Source: Neopestalotiopsis rosae (lineage: Eukaryota > Ascomycota > Sordariomycetes > Amphisphaeriales > Sporocadaceae). Taken from it: a stretch of 64,000 nucleotides of DNA. Positions 48,170 through 59,223 of this stretch are shown here, piece after piece. The notes under the pieces were generated by a model that saw nothing but the letters and a program-made list of their open reading frames with translations, was not told the DNA's origin and made no database searches. Within the stretch, counting starts at the first letter, position 1; each line of letters begins with the position of its first letter. The stretch spans positions 1,550,001 through 1,614,000 of the forward strand of contig JALGAS010000004.1 of the NCBI GenBank assembly GCA_023078685.1. The letters run 5' to 3'. The translations under genes and the position numbers were made by a program.

Positions 48170-50893
48170 ATGTCGCTCACACAGTCCTCGGCCGCCATGC
48201 CCGACACCAAGAAATGGCAGATGCCGATCCAGATGGCCGCTATGGCGCAGAAATACGCCCAAGCCGAGGAGCTAAAAAGAAATTTCGAAGACTGGAGACA
48301 CTGGATTGAACATACGTGGGCAATATTTGTCGACCTGCACCCGTTCACTAGCAAACATGTGTGTGGCGCGAAATTGGACGACTTTGACAAGGACATTTTT
48401 GTGAACACGGCGATTCTCTCGCGCATACCCTGAGGACCGCACACCAGGATCAGCGTACGAACAGTCAAGGACGATGGTGATGACGAGCAGGACGGACCCG
48501 AGCAGGTCTGCTATACTGACCCTCCCATCTACATTGTATCCAGGGATTGGTACGACGGTGGGAATCCCATCTTGACAATCGTGGAGGAAGTGTCGATTGT
48601 CATCTACCCCAATCCGTCCCTGTCACTATCAGTTCATTTTCGACTCGAGGACGGCCGCGCCCGGGAGGCGACAATGAGAGAGTTTGCAGGCGTCATACTG
48701 GTACATCCTCAGCAGGGAGAGGTCGCCGAGCTCGTTATGTCGCTGGCTAAAGGCGGCGACTCACCGGACGAAGGAAAATTCTCACCGACCAGAAAGAGCA
48801 TTTTACCGGACCTTGAGCAATTAAAAACACGGAAGCTCAGATACGAGCGCCTCGAGGACAGCCAGAAACGCTGCGCGCGGCTGTTTTGTTCGTGTAACCA
48901 ATTCGTCAATGCCGACATGGCCGAATTTGTCAGGTGCAGATGGAGCAAAGCGCATGAGGACCAAAGCAAACTGTTTGATGAAATGTGGCATTACAGTATG
49001 CCAAAGGACTCTGACTTGTGGGACAGCGAGCATCTGGTGGAGTGCTTCAGGTTCCAAACCGTATTGGCCGAATTAGCCAATGAGCATTCTCTTTTACTAC
49101 AACCAGAGTGTGGCTGGACCAAAAAGTTCGAAGGAAAGATCAAAATCGCAGAGGATACTAGCCTGTTAATCGGTTGGCAACGACAATCTCCTCAGGATCC
49201 GAACCGGGCGCGCAAACAGAAACACGACAAGTTGGGAGATCTTCTTCCGAGTTCGATCATGAAGGTCACTCATTCGAAACCTGAAACCATCGAGACAATC
49301 GTGCAAGACATCCTTGGCTCAAGAAGAGGGAACGAAGTCGATTACCATGTCTCCAGCGGCGAAGACGTCATGTCCCAACTTTACGACTACCTACGAGGAC
49401 CCGGGGCCATAGAACCTGATGACAGTCCTACGAGGTTGTGGAATGTGGAGACCGGAGAATTGATCAGTAATGTTCCTCGCGGTACTCGATATTGTGCAGT
49501 ATCGTATGTTTGGAGTCAGTGGTACAAAATCAATTCAAAAGATGTCGACACCGAACGTTTGAGAATTTGTTTGCGCGAACTGACAAAACCTACGGGAATC
49601 AGCCTTTTCTGGGTCGATTGCCTATGCATCAACCAGGACTGTGACGAGGATAAGAGCAGGGAAATTCCCAACATGGCTCGGTATTACGGAGAGGCTGCGT
49701 TCACCGTGGCACTACTACCCGACGTGACCGAGCCTCAAGTCACGCCCACGCCAATTCCGTGGCAGGTCATTGACATCAAGGCGCATTACAAGAGCAACAA
49801 GAGGCTAATTGGACAATATGCTAGGTATAAGTGGCTGAGCCGCATCTGGACGATGCAGGAGGCTTGGCTTGCCAAGAAGTTGGTGATCAAAACCAACGCG
49901 AGGACGATTCATGGAGACTACCAGTTGATTCGTGGAGACTACCTTGAACTTCTTCGCACTTCCCGAACTATCGTCAAACAGTATGGATCCGTTCCAGTCT
50001 GTTTAGAATGGATGAATATAGGGCCCTCGCTGGTTTTGGGAGCCTGCACTGGCAATATCCTCGTTCCGGGCGAGATCCCAAGTCTCCTCACGCGGTCGAC
50101 CGGAAGCTTATTGCACAGTAACCACGGGATAGGACTGCAACCGCGGACAACCACGTTGCTACGGGCGTTGCGACTATCTAACGGGCGCAACGCAACTATG
50201 CAAGCGGATCGCCTAATTGGATTACTTGGAATGGTGGAGCAGGGTCATAACCTAGCCAAGGAGATTGCTGAGAAGCTCGAAGTACACAAGGATCGACGCA
50301 GAGGGTCAGTCTCGTCGTTAACTTCACTCAGGGGGAAAACCACGCACTTCCCAGCAATTGCCGCCGAGCACGTCTTTGAGCTCGCCGCGAAGCAAAAGAT
50401 GCTGGGCCCGGAGATCATGCTGTGCAAGGGCAGGCTCGACAAGATAAGCTGGCTGCCCAATCTGCAGGACGATCCAAAATCCGTCGAGCTGCCTTACACC
50501 ACTTCACTAGTGGCCGGCGGTATCCTGGAAGTGATGCAAGAAGGGGCCTCTGTCGAGGCTCTCAAGGGAGAGTTGATCAAAATCAAGACCCTCCCTCGCG
50601 ACACGGTCATGACGGGCGAAAGCGCGTGGAAGTACAGCTGCACCTTCGTATCCGCCTCAAGTGGTAGAGAATGGGACGCCAGAATCTCAAGTATCGAGCA
50701 AGTGAAGAAAGACAGGAGGAATGTCTTACTTCTGCAGCGGTCTGGAAACAAGGGTTCATTCATCGCAGTCAGGGGACAGCCGCGTAATGGAAATTATTAC
50801 TACAGGAAACAAGGATTCCTTCTGACCCTGAATCAAGAGTTTTCTCTTGAAGGCGATTCCAAAGAGAGCTTTCGATCATACATTATAGCATGA
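48170..50893 (+). CDS. HET-domain protein with an in-frame TGA or unrecognised intron
   Basis: The reading frame from the ATG at 48170 runs to 50893 (908 codons) except for one TGA at 48431-48433. The TGA could be removed by an intron ending at ACACCAG (48447) and starting at GTGTGG (48361) or GTGGGC (48316), both in frame but with weak donors. Otherwise the gene is disrupted, or translation begins downstream. The HET domain lies around codons 440-600: RYCAVSYVWSQWYK, FWVDCLCINQDCDEDK, MARYYGEAAFTVALLPDV and LSRIWTMQEAW. The 430 residues before it and 300 after it are unassigned. HET proteins trigger cell death after fusion of incompatible hyphae, and the domain is TIR-like in fold. The gene lies next to an AAA+ ATPase and a second HET gene. 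Confidence 0.78.
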
Positions 50894-51202
50894 TATGGGA
50901 CGAATTAGCGGTGCACTTGGTTTGCTTACGTTTTGATCGACGAAGGATGTATTAAAGTACGATTGATTTTTATAACTAGGTGCCGGCAAACTCAGCAAAG
51001 GAGATAATGAAATTAAACTGTATTTATCGGATTGTGACGGTTTTATAATGAAGGTTCTGAGACTCAGTAAGAGATAGCCAATGAAATAAAGTCAAAGGAG
51101 AGACAGAACAACGAATGATCAGAGAACGTGTTGTCACCGATCCGAAAGTGCCATCAAGTGATCGGCGTCAGCAAACTCAGGACTAAGGACCGAGGTCCTC
51201 AT
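50894..51202. other. 3' flanks of two convergent genes
   Basis: The 309 bp between the stop of the first HET gene and the stop of the AAA gene. It is AT-rich near 50950-51030 and probably holds both polyadenylation regions. Confidence 0.5.
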
Positions 51203-54200
51203 TTAATTTACAACGTCATCGCGTCTGGAGCGAAAGATTGTGTTCGGATTGTATGATGAGGAGCCTTGCATGGGTTGGTTCAGGGTGTGCGCGATCCCGC
51301 CATCGTTGGGGTTATCGAAGCCATGGACCTGCGACTGACGTTGAGCAACGCGGGGAGGAAGCGGAGAGCCGTCGTGACTTGGATCAGAGTAGCGTTCGTC
51401 TTCCACACCTGGAATTCCGCGGTTGCTTGCTTGAGGCGAATCGAATTGCTGACCCCTGAAGCCTCCTTGAAAGTATCGATTGTCGGTTTGGAACTGCTGA
51501 CCTCCTTCTGAAGGTCTGTCATAAACCTCTCTATTGACCATTGAGCCACCTCGAGACTGTTCTTGGTAGGTATTCGACTGATATGGTTCGTACCCTTGCG
51601 AGCGAGATATGTTTGCACTCGGGGTCGCTTGTGAATAACTCTGATTGAATTGATCTCCTTGCGACCCAAAATTGGATTCTGACATGTTCGAAGATGATCT
51701 TTGAGCATGAGGATACTCCGGATAGATGTTTCGTTGGCCTCTGCCAGACCCAGAACTTTCGTGATGCGAAAAGGTATTTGGCCTGTGCTGATAGGGCGTA
51801 CCTTGTCTCGCGCGGAACTTGTAATCTATCGCTCTGCTATCGCCTTGACCGCCTTGTATGTCCCCTAGATACTCGTCGAAAGCAAGATACGCTTTCTGTA
51901 CCGTTTCGAAGTACTTCAGCTGCAATTGGACAACAGCATTTTTGTTTATCTCACTGTCGATGTCCAGCGAGCCGCCCTGAGAGTCGAAGTCGGCTAGTGC
52001 AAGTGCTGTCTGACAGGCATTGCGTATCTGGCGGCCGTTCCACCTTTTGTACACATGGACTCTGTAGTGTTCTCTTGCGAACTTCTCAACTGCAGATCGA
52101 TCAAAAATGACACTACGACCTTGTACGATGAAGCGTTCCTCGATCAGATCAAGATTGAGTTTGAAAACCTTCCAAGTGCTCTCTTCATCAAGCGGGGGAT
52201 AATACAAGCTCATATGGATGCGAGACGAGAAAGCTTCGTCAAAGTCGCCAATTCTGTTCGTCGTAAGGAACAAGATTCCTGAGTAGTATTCCAGGACCCT
52301 GAGGAAAACTATAAATAGAAGTCATTAGAAGCGAAGTCGAACAGGGAAAACCCCCCATAATTGAACATAGCGAGGTCGGAGAAAAGAAAGTAATCAATCA
52401 CCACTCATACTTACCGGCTACCAGTCCATTACGTGTCAAGTCCGTCTTCTCTCGAGCCGACAGAAACACGTCAGCTTCATCAAGGAGCAAAACGCAACCC
52501 CATCTGCTTGCCAAAGAGAGGTTCTTCTCAAGCTCTTCTTCGACTTCTCTAGCAGTCGTCCCTAGGTCTCCTAATATGATGTCAGCGTTATTGGAACATC
52601 AAAGAACCTTATTATGGTGCTTGTCTTGGGTCCTACCACAGGTGATCTGAAACAAAGGTTTTCTGAATAGCTGGGCAATTCCCTCTACATTCAAAATTAG
52701 CAAACAGTCCAATCTTACGAATTCGAAGTCAACTTGCCTGCGGTCGTGGTTTTTCCTACTCCAGGTGCACCGTGCAGTAGTAGGATGAGACCCTTGCCTA
52801 AATATCCCGTTAGATCCCGGGGGAAAAGCATGAGAGTAATCTCCTTGAAATCCATGATCCAGACACACCTTTCCCCTGAATCAAGTCTGTTTGTTCATCT
52901 TTCATAAACGTGGATTGCTTTGAGCGGAAATATTGAACAACCAAGGATTTTAGGACCTCCCTGTGATTCTTAGGCAGTTCCAGCCTATCGAAAGCATTGA
53001 CAGTGACTGTCCTAGCGTTTTCGTCCTCATCCCGCAGCAGGCTGAGGTCAAGCTGGGCTATCAGAACTTGCGTTAGCGCAGATGCAACACTCCTTTGCCA
53101 TTGATAACTTTTGCCCATGCTGGATTACTTGAACGACGATTCACAACTTACCCCACTTGCGGCTCCTGAGGACAAATCCATACACGCGGTAGGTCATTAT
53201 AAGCAATTCTGTCTCTGTCAGCTTCGCTGATGAGCTCAAGACTTCTTCCACAGATCTTGACTGAAGGATAAGAGACGATGCACCCATCGACGTGTCCGGG
53301 AGCAAGCTCTTGATATGATCCTCTGTCATCTTCGAGTCAATTTCGGAACCGTCGTGTACGTTTTGGAAGTCGCAGCATATCGAATTGCATTTGTGCCCCA
53401 ACCGATCAGGGGACGTGTTGAGATCTCCGATTATGGGTCCCCATGCCTTGCGCCTTGTCTCGTCTGCCAAGGCCTCACGAAAATCAATGACGACTTGACT
53501 ATCAATCTCGTCTCTTTGGTCCAGTGTCGCGCCAGAATAGTACATAGCCTTAACCCTTGAAACCTCTAGAAGCACCCTGCCTCTGTCAAGCAATTGTTTC
53601 CTTATCATAGTGTCTTCAAGGCATCGAAGTGGAAACACTGGCAAGGCCTTGATCGATTTTGATTCATCAAAAGGCGAGATTTTGAATTTCTTGGAGACCG
53701 GCCCAAAATTCTTGCCATCAAAGTCAATGTATGCGCAATGAACCCTGAACGGGCCATCGTCAATTTTACCTCTTGTTGTCTCAATGTCATCATCACTTGC
53801 GTCGCTCGTGATGGCTCGGTGCCATCGATAATATGGATCTTCAATCCGGTGCCGTGGGACTTGAACACGCAAAACAACAAAAACTTGCTTCCCGTCCTGT
53901 TGTATGACCTCGTCGCCGGGCTTGAAGAGGTGCCACAAGTCGTGAAAGTTGATGCGCTTACAGCTTGGACTGTTGATATAGTCCTGCTTTGGCTTGATCT
54001 CCTTGTCGATAAAATCCATAAGACAACGAAGATGGAGTAACGCTGAGATCGAATGTGATAGCCTATAGGTACGACTCTTATTGTTAACATTTCCTAAGTC
54101 ATCAGCAGTGATGTGTTCATGACTTCCGGCGGGACCAGGCGAGCCCGCAAACCCGATTTCAGGTTTGCCATTCTGATCAATCGGTATCTCTTGATCTAAC

Positions 54201-54961
54201 GGAGCAGGATCCACTCGAGATGAAATTTTGACGGAGTCATCTACTGGCTCTTGTTCAATGCGATTGAGACTTTGGGTCCATTTCGTTGAGTTTGAGGAAT
54301 GTTTCTCACTGTCGTAAGTTTCGAAGCGTTTCTCAAGCATAGCAAGCCAGCCCCTCAATTGTTTCTCTTTGTAGACAAGATTTTGGTACGGACGCAGCAG
54401 AACCTTGGATTCAATGATGAAATTGTTGGGAGGAGGAATATGTCGTAGCCCTGGACGGCTTTTGCTATCAATCTCGTCGAAGATGGTGATTAGGGGCCTT
54501 GAATGAATCCTGATTCGCTCAGGTAGTGGGTGTTGCTCAGACAACTCACCGCGCTCAGTAGCCGGTAGGTTCCTTTCGATATGGATTTGTTTTGTAGGAT
54601 CCTTAGAGTTTTTGGGGCCAGAGGATTCAAGTTGTAGGATGAATTTAGGGTCCGGCTCCCCAGAAACAACCTCAATTGGTATTAACGGAATCTCATTGGG
54701 TAGGTAGTCTGGGAAGAGATATTGATCCCACTCCTTTTGGACCAGATTGAGGCGCTGGCCTTTCATGAATGCATCAAGACAGAGCCTTTGCATACGGTCG
54801 TCAGATTCTACATCATCAGTCTCCTGAAGTGTGTCCCTTCGAACTTTGCTTCGCCTGTCATTGTATATTACCCGTGGATCTCCGCTGCTGAATTCTTTGG
54901 CATCGGGCTTCGATTTATGAAGATTGTGAAATTTGTCCACAGCTATCATTTTCGATTCCAT
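51203..54961 (-). CDS. AAA+ ATPase with DUF7025-type N-terminal region
   Basis: Six exons (54961-53152, 53057-52869, 52797-52738, 52684-52637, 52570-52415, 52308-51203) join to 1122 residues. The long N-terminal part carries the conserved region of fungal AAA proteins of this type (FHDLWHLFKPGDEVIQQDGK then FRVHCAYIDFDGKNFGPV and CSICC-like KCNSICCDFQNV). The AAA module follows: Walker A GAPGVGKTTTAE (about 675-686), Walker B CVLLLDEADVFL (about 729-740), sensor 1 ILFLTTNRIGDFDEAF and arginine finger FSSRIHMSL. The last 240 residues are Gln/Ser/Gly/Tyr-rich and look disordered. The intron at 52685-52737 starts with GC (GCAAGT), and its use is needed to rebuild the TTTAEGIAQ motif. The protein should remodel or unfold partners using ATP; targets are unknown. 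It lies between two HET genes. Confidence 0.9.
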
Positions 54962-55332
54962 TCCACTAGATCTTTGTCGAAGGTTGCGTGCTTATATGTG
55001 ACCAGCGCTTGGACTGTTTTAACCTTCTTGGTAGCTCTCTTAGCGGTGCTTCTGTCGACGGGCATAGCGCGAAGACACAGAGTTGCGACCACAGTTTCGG
55101 TACCGTCTGTAAAGAATGTCTCAGATACTAAGACCCGGCTCTGAATCTGGTGTTTGTACAATTGTGCGGTTGCTGCAAAAAAATCAGGAACAGGTCGGAC
55201 TGCTACAAAAAGCGAGTTGGTGAGTCGACTTTGCAAAGCCACCCAAGAGCTTCGAAGGCCGTCGCTGCTGTGAGAGGAGAAAGCATTGATTACATTGTAA
55301 ATCCGTACTTGCTTAGAGTTGACAATAATCAT
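54946..55332 (-). CDS. possible small hypothetical protein upstream of the AAA gene
   Basis: An ATG at 55332 opens a 128-codon frame (starting MIIVNSKQVRIYNVINAF) that ends in a TGA overlapping the ATG of the AAA gene by 16 bases. The translation is protein-like in composition (SLFVAVRPVPDFFAATAQLY, then SETFFTDGTETVVATLCLR) but matches no family I know. It could be an extra upstream exon of the AAA gene in another frame, a separate gene, or chance. Overlapping starts and stops are unusual for fungal genes, which lowers my confidence. Confidence 0.22.
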   Translation of the reverse strand: MIIVNSKQVRIYNVINAFSSHSSDGLRSSWVALQSRLTNSLFVAVRPVPDFFAATAQLYKHQIQSRVLVSETFFTDGTETVVATLCLRAMPVDRSTAKRATKKVKTVQALVTYKHATFDKDLVEWNRK

Positions 55333-55684
55333 CCCGCGCGCACGGGCTTTGACATGGTAGGTGTAATAATGGCACACTTGATTGTCCTATTAGAGAGTGA
55401 CAGCGTATGATTCTCATGCAGCCGTTATCTTGGGTTACACGCCAGAGGCAATACTTGTTCAGAATGCAACCATCTCAATCCTGAGTCGCTTTGCATATGC
55501 ATGTAAGAGCTGACCCCGCTCCAGCCTGATGAGCTTCGTACGCCCCTCCTGGAAGGGGAACTCTCGAGTTGGAGAAGTAGATGAAACAGTGGGTTGGGCA
55601 GAACGCCTCGTTCTCGAATTCCATTCATCGAGGCCTTCTCGTAGCTTTCGTTCTGATTTCGATTGAACAATAAGGGAGCGAATT
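55333..55684. other. promoter region of the second HET gene
   Basis: This is part of the 723-bp space between the divergent AAA and HET genes. I see no further coding sequence. If the small frame at 54946-55332 is not a gene, the whole space is promoter DNA for both genes. Confidence 0.45.
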
Positions 55685-57262
55685 ATGCACTTGATTAATA
55701 TCGACACTTTGATATTGGAGGACGTGGGATGGCCTGCCCCGCCATATGCGATTCTGTCTCACAACTGGGGCACCAGTGAGGTATCGTACCAGGACTTCTT
55801 AGATGTAACTACGCGTGAAGGCCGTGATGGATTCACAAAGATCAAGGAAACCTGCCGACAGGCCAGGCGAGATGGTTTACGGTACGCTTGGGTGGACACC
55901 TGCTGCATCGACAAAAGCAGTAGCGCGGAGCTCAGTGAAGCCATCAATTCCATGTTCAAATGGTATCGAGGTGCCGATGTCTGCTACGCTTACTTACAAG
56001 ACGTGCCAGCTGGGGACATCCATCCATCTTCAGTTGACTCCAAGTTTCGGAAGAGTATATGGTACACACGTGGCTGGACTCTACAAGAGTTGATTGCGCC
56101 TGCTCGATTGGAGTTCTACGATGCTAGCTGGTCGTTGATCGGCGAGAAGGCAAATCTGAGGCAAGTGATTGAGGAGATCACCGGAATTGGTGCCGATATT
56201 CTTTGTGGAGGAGACGTGACGGCAGTCAGTGTCGCACAGCGGATGTCCTGGGCGGCCTTCAGGGAAACGAAAAGGGAGGAGGACATCGCATATTGCCTGA
56301 TGGGATTATTTGATGTCAACATGCCGATGTTATACGGGGAAGGACGCAAAGCTTTCATTCGTCTTCAGGAGGAAATCCTGAAGGACTCAGAAGATCAGTC
56401 TCTTTTCGCATGGCGCACGACACCTGAATCGGCGGCTAAAGCCCCCTTCCGCGGCCTGCTCGCCTCATCGCCCGATGAGTTTGCCGAGTGCCGTGGTATC
56501 ATACCATTTCGCAACCTCAGCGCAAAGGATATGACCACTGCCGTAACAACAAGTAGAGGGATTTCCCTGACTTCGTCGCTTGAATTTGAGCCTACAAGGG
56601 GCGGCAATACTGCAAAGGTCGGACTTAATTGTCGATGGGGCAACGACTTCAAGAATGTCATTGGGCTTGAAATAACCTGCGAAGGAGGGGACTTGTTCGT
56701 TCGATCAAGGCCATCCGAACTCCTTTCCTGCTCGTCCCATGCACGGCAAGATACGGTATATGTGCGGAAGTCGCTCCATTCTGCTGTCCTACAAAGCATA
56801 CCAGAGCTGGAACGTCAACATGCCATCTACATCAGCAGCCTGCCTGATAACGTCCATGTAGTTGGTATTTACCCTGCCCACGCACTATATTCCCGAAAAT
56901 TTCGCTTGCTGCACCTCGGGTCTTGGATGCGTGGCAAAGCAATAATTGAGATGAAGATACCTTGGACGACCGATCGATTGTTGGTATGTATATGGGTAGT
57001 CCAAGTAAAGGACAGTCGAGAATACGAATGCTATTTCACGGCGACTATTGCACCGAGCATAGACGCAGTGATGGGCGCACACCAGCCAGAAGAGTTTACA
57101 AGCTACCGGAGTGTCGCACAGAGCCCGGGAAACACGGCTGTGGTGGTGACTCTGAAGCCTGGGAAAATACAGGGATTTGACATGTTCTGCCTAGAAGTCC
57201 ATGTACTAGATGGCAAGTCTCTACCCAGTGAACCGCTTGGCTGGCAAAGACTTTACGCATAA
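55685..57262 (+). CDS. HET-domain protein (heterokaryon incompatibility type)
   Basis: Single exon, 525 residues. It begins MHLINIDTLILEDVG, the usual start of HET-E/HET-D-like N-termini. The HET domain covers residues 21-150: YAILSHNWG, then GLRYAWVDTCCIDKSSSAEL, FKWYRGADVCYAYLQDV and WYTRGWTLQELIAP. The next region, FYDASWSLIG then REDIAYCLMGLFDVNMPMLYGEGRKAFIRLQEEI (here REEDIAYC), is the standard continuation. The C-terminal 280 residues are not WD40, NACHT or ankyrin repeats, so this is a stand-alone HET protein without a receptor half. The domain kills the cell when two incompatible strains fuse; in this architecture it may act as an executor for a separate sensor. It diverges from the AAA gene, and the two could share a promoter. 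Confidence 0.95.
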   Translation: MHLINIDTLILEDVGWPAPPYAILSHNWGTSEVSYQDFLDVTTREGRDGFTKIKETCRQARRDGLRYAWVDTCCIDKSSSAELSEAINSMFKWYRGADVCYAYLQDVPAGDIHPSSVDSKFRKSIWYTRGWTLQELIAPARLEFYDASWSLIGEKANLRQVIEEITGIGADILCGGDVTAVSVAQRMSWAAFRETKREEDIAYCLMGLFDVNMPMLYGEGRKAFIRLQEEILKDSEDQSLFAWRTTPESAAKAPFRGLLASSPDEFAECRGIIPFRNLSAKDMTTAVTTSRGISLTSSLEFEPTRGGNTAKVGLNCRWGNDFKNVIGLEITCEGGDLFVRSRPSELLSCSSHARQDTVYVRKSLHSAVLQSIPELERQHAIYISSLPDNVHVVGIYPAHALYSRKFRLLHLGSWMRGKAIIEMKIPWTTDRLLVCIWVVQVKDSREYECYFTATIAPSIDAVMGAHQPEEFTSYRSVAQSPGNTAVVVTLKPGKIQGFDMFCLEVHVLDGKSLPSEPLGWQRLYA

Positions 57263-58230
57263 CCCATGTAGTCTTCACATTGTTATGGTGTCATTGCATC
57301 TGAAGTCTGACCGCACCGCGATTTGAAGCATAATCTATCTCTGGTTTCAATCACCACGGACGCATAATTCCATCCTTGATAATTGTAGCAGGTATACTCC
57401 CGGAGCGACAACATTGCAGCTTACGAGAAGTGAGCTGGGAGTACTAATTATAATTCAATTTCAAAGAGGATAGCACCAGCAATTGAACACAACAACAATT
57501 GATTCAGAGCGTGCTCTGTTACGGCGATGAAATGTATCCCCTCCATCTGGGAAAGATGTCAGCAACTAATCATCGCATTGCAGACAAGGACATATCTCAA
57601 GAATATTAGCATTCCTACATTGGGCCTTGTGAACATAGTGAACAAATCATTTGAAAGAACCGAATCGACTTCCAAGCTCCTCATCACCAGTCCCCAGCAG
57701 ACCTTTGATGTGAGAAGGGTCTTTGATTCCGAGTTTGCACCTCTCCTGGATATGAGAAGCTGGCCTATGGCCGGTGGAAACATGAGCATGGCAAGCATGC
57801 AGGATGACCTTGAAGCGAGCATGAGTTGAGAATCTTAGATAAGCATTGTGCACATATTGCAAGATTCATTTTGTCGCATCGTATGGCGTTCCTGGCCTAT
57901 CCCGTTTGTGTTAGTGAGACACCGCCTTAGGTTTTGTGGCTTGCGAAGATCGCACCTGAGCTGAATGACACTTCTCCTAATATGGCCCGAAGTACGTCAT
58001 TTGCGGTGATTTGATGCAAAGCGTACAATTGTTTTGCGAGAGCGCGCGAAACAAAACACAACAACCATTATATGCTGCTTTGGAGTCAGCATCGCGACTT
58101 GACCTCACCACCACTACTACAATACCAACACCACTGCGGTACTACCACCACCACCACATTACCACACGGTCCCCACACCATTACACCACAATCCAACGCG
58201 CGAAAACCACACACCATCAGCGCCCCATCA
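57263..58230. other. intergenic, ending in a CA-rich leader
   Basis: About 970 bp without a supported gene. The last 140 bp before the next start codon are rich in ACC/CCA triplets (58106-58190), a simple-sequence 5' leader. Confidence 0.5.
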
Positions 58231-58851
58231 ATGCCAGTAGACGAGAACAAGAACCTCTACCACGAGGCCCCAAAACCCACCGACCCAGCGCACCCGTCCT
58301 CGGCCAACACCAACCACACCACAAAGTCGGGCACCAAGCCCACCACGGCAATGGAGGCCATAACGGACCCCAACTTTTTCCCGACGCTAGAAAAGGCGCC
58401 CTTGGCTCAGAAAGTCAAGTCCCTCCTCCTGCTCGCCGTCGTCGTCTACGGCGGCGTCGCCGCGCTGTGGATGTCGGGCTTCACGCTCTTCCAGCAGGAC
58501 CCGGCTCTCCAGCCCGAGGTGGGCGGTCTCGCCGGAGCCGCGGCCGGGGCCGGGTCCGGAGCGGCAGCACCTGTCGTCGAGATTCCTCTGGCTCTGCCCG
58601 ACAACTTTGATGAGATTACTGGCAAGGCGGTAAACGACTCGTTGGTTGCTGCGGCTCGCGAAGCAGGTCTCATGACTGCGGGCTTTGGCACGGTGATTCT
58701 GGCCATGTTATATTCTACTGGCACCACAAATGTGGATTTCTGGAGCTTGGTCATGGAGTACGGGTGGTGGACCTTGCCAGTTCTAGGTGCGGCGGGTCTG
58801 CTGTTTGCCATGATGCAAGAGGACTCTGAAGATATCAAGTATGTGAGTTAG
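58231..58851 (+). CDS. small membrane protein of unknown function
   Basis: Single exon, 206 residues from the ATG at 58231. An ATG 159 bases upstream is in frame, but the extra residues are translated CCA repeats, so I prefer the internal start. The polar N-terminus (1-60) contains no signal peptide. Hydrophobic segments lie at 64-87 (SLLLLAVVVYGGVAALWMSG), 145-161 and 177-195 (WWTLPVLGAAGLLFAMM). Between the first two is an Ala/Gly-rich stretch followed by an amphipathic IPLALPDNFDEITGKAVNDS. The product is likely a three-pass organelle or plasma-membrane protein. I do not recognise the family, and the neighbours give no hint of role. Confidence 0.75.
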   Translation: MPVDENKNLYHEAPKPTDPAHPSSANTNHTTKSGTKPTTAMEAITDPNFFPTLEKAPLAQKVKSLLLLAVVVYGGVAALWMSGFTLFQQDPALQPEVGGLAGAAAGAGSGAAAPVVEIPLALPDNFDEITGKAVNDSLVAAAREAGLMTAGFGTVILAMLYSTGTTNVDFWSLVMEYGWWTLPVLGAAGLLFAMMQEDSEDIKYVS

Positions 58852-59223
58852 AAATAGTGGCTCCCAAGAAAGAATAGAAACAGGCTAGATATTGTAAATG
58901 ATTATACTAGGCGCTAGCGATGTTACAATGGATGGTCGGGAGCGTTTATAGTTGCATAACAAGTTCGAACTCTTCAAAAGAAACACGTAACAGGTCAAAC
59001 ATAAACTTAATCACTCATCGTGAGAATCAATGGACTTGTGGATTTGTTTAGATTTACCGGTCTAGCAATGAATTATATAGCCAACTGGATTATCCTATTT
59101 TTTTGGATCATGCATCTCTAAAGACGATGCTGGATCATACCACGTAGAAATACAGGGAAGTGGTACTTCGGGTATCATTGAGCGGGGTACAAAAATGCAC
59201 CAAGGAACATTATGGTTCTTCGT
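58852..59223. other. 3' flanks of two convergent genes
   Basis: The 372 bp between the stop of the small membrane protein and the stop of the peptide transporter. It is AT-rich from 58880 to 59110. I see no feature other than likely 3' untranslated regions. Confidence 0.5.
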
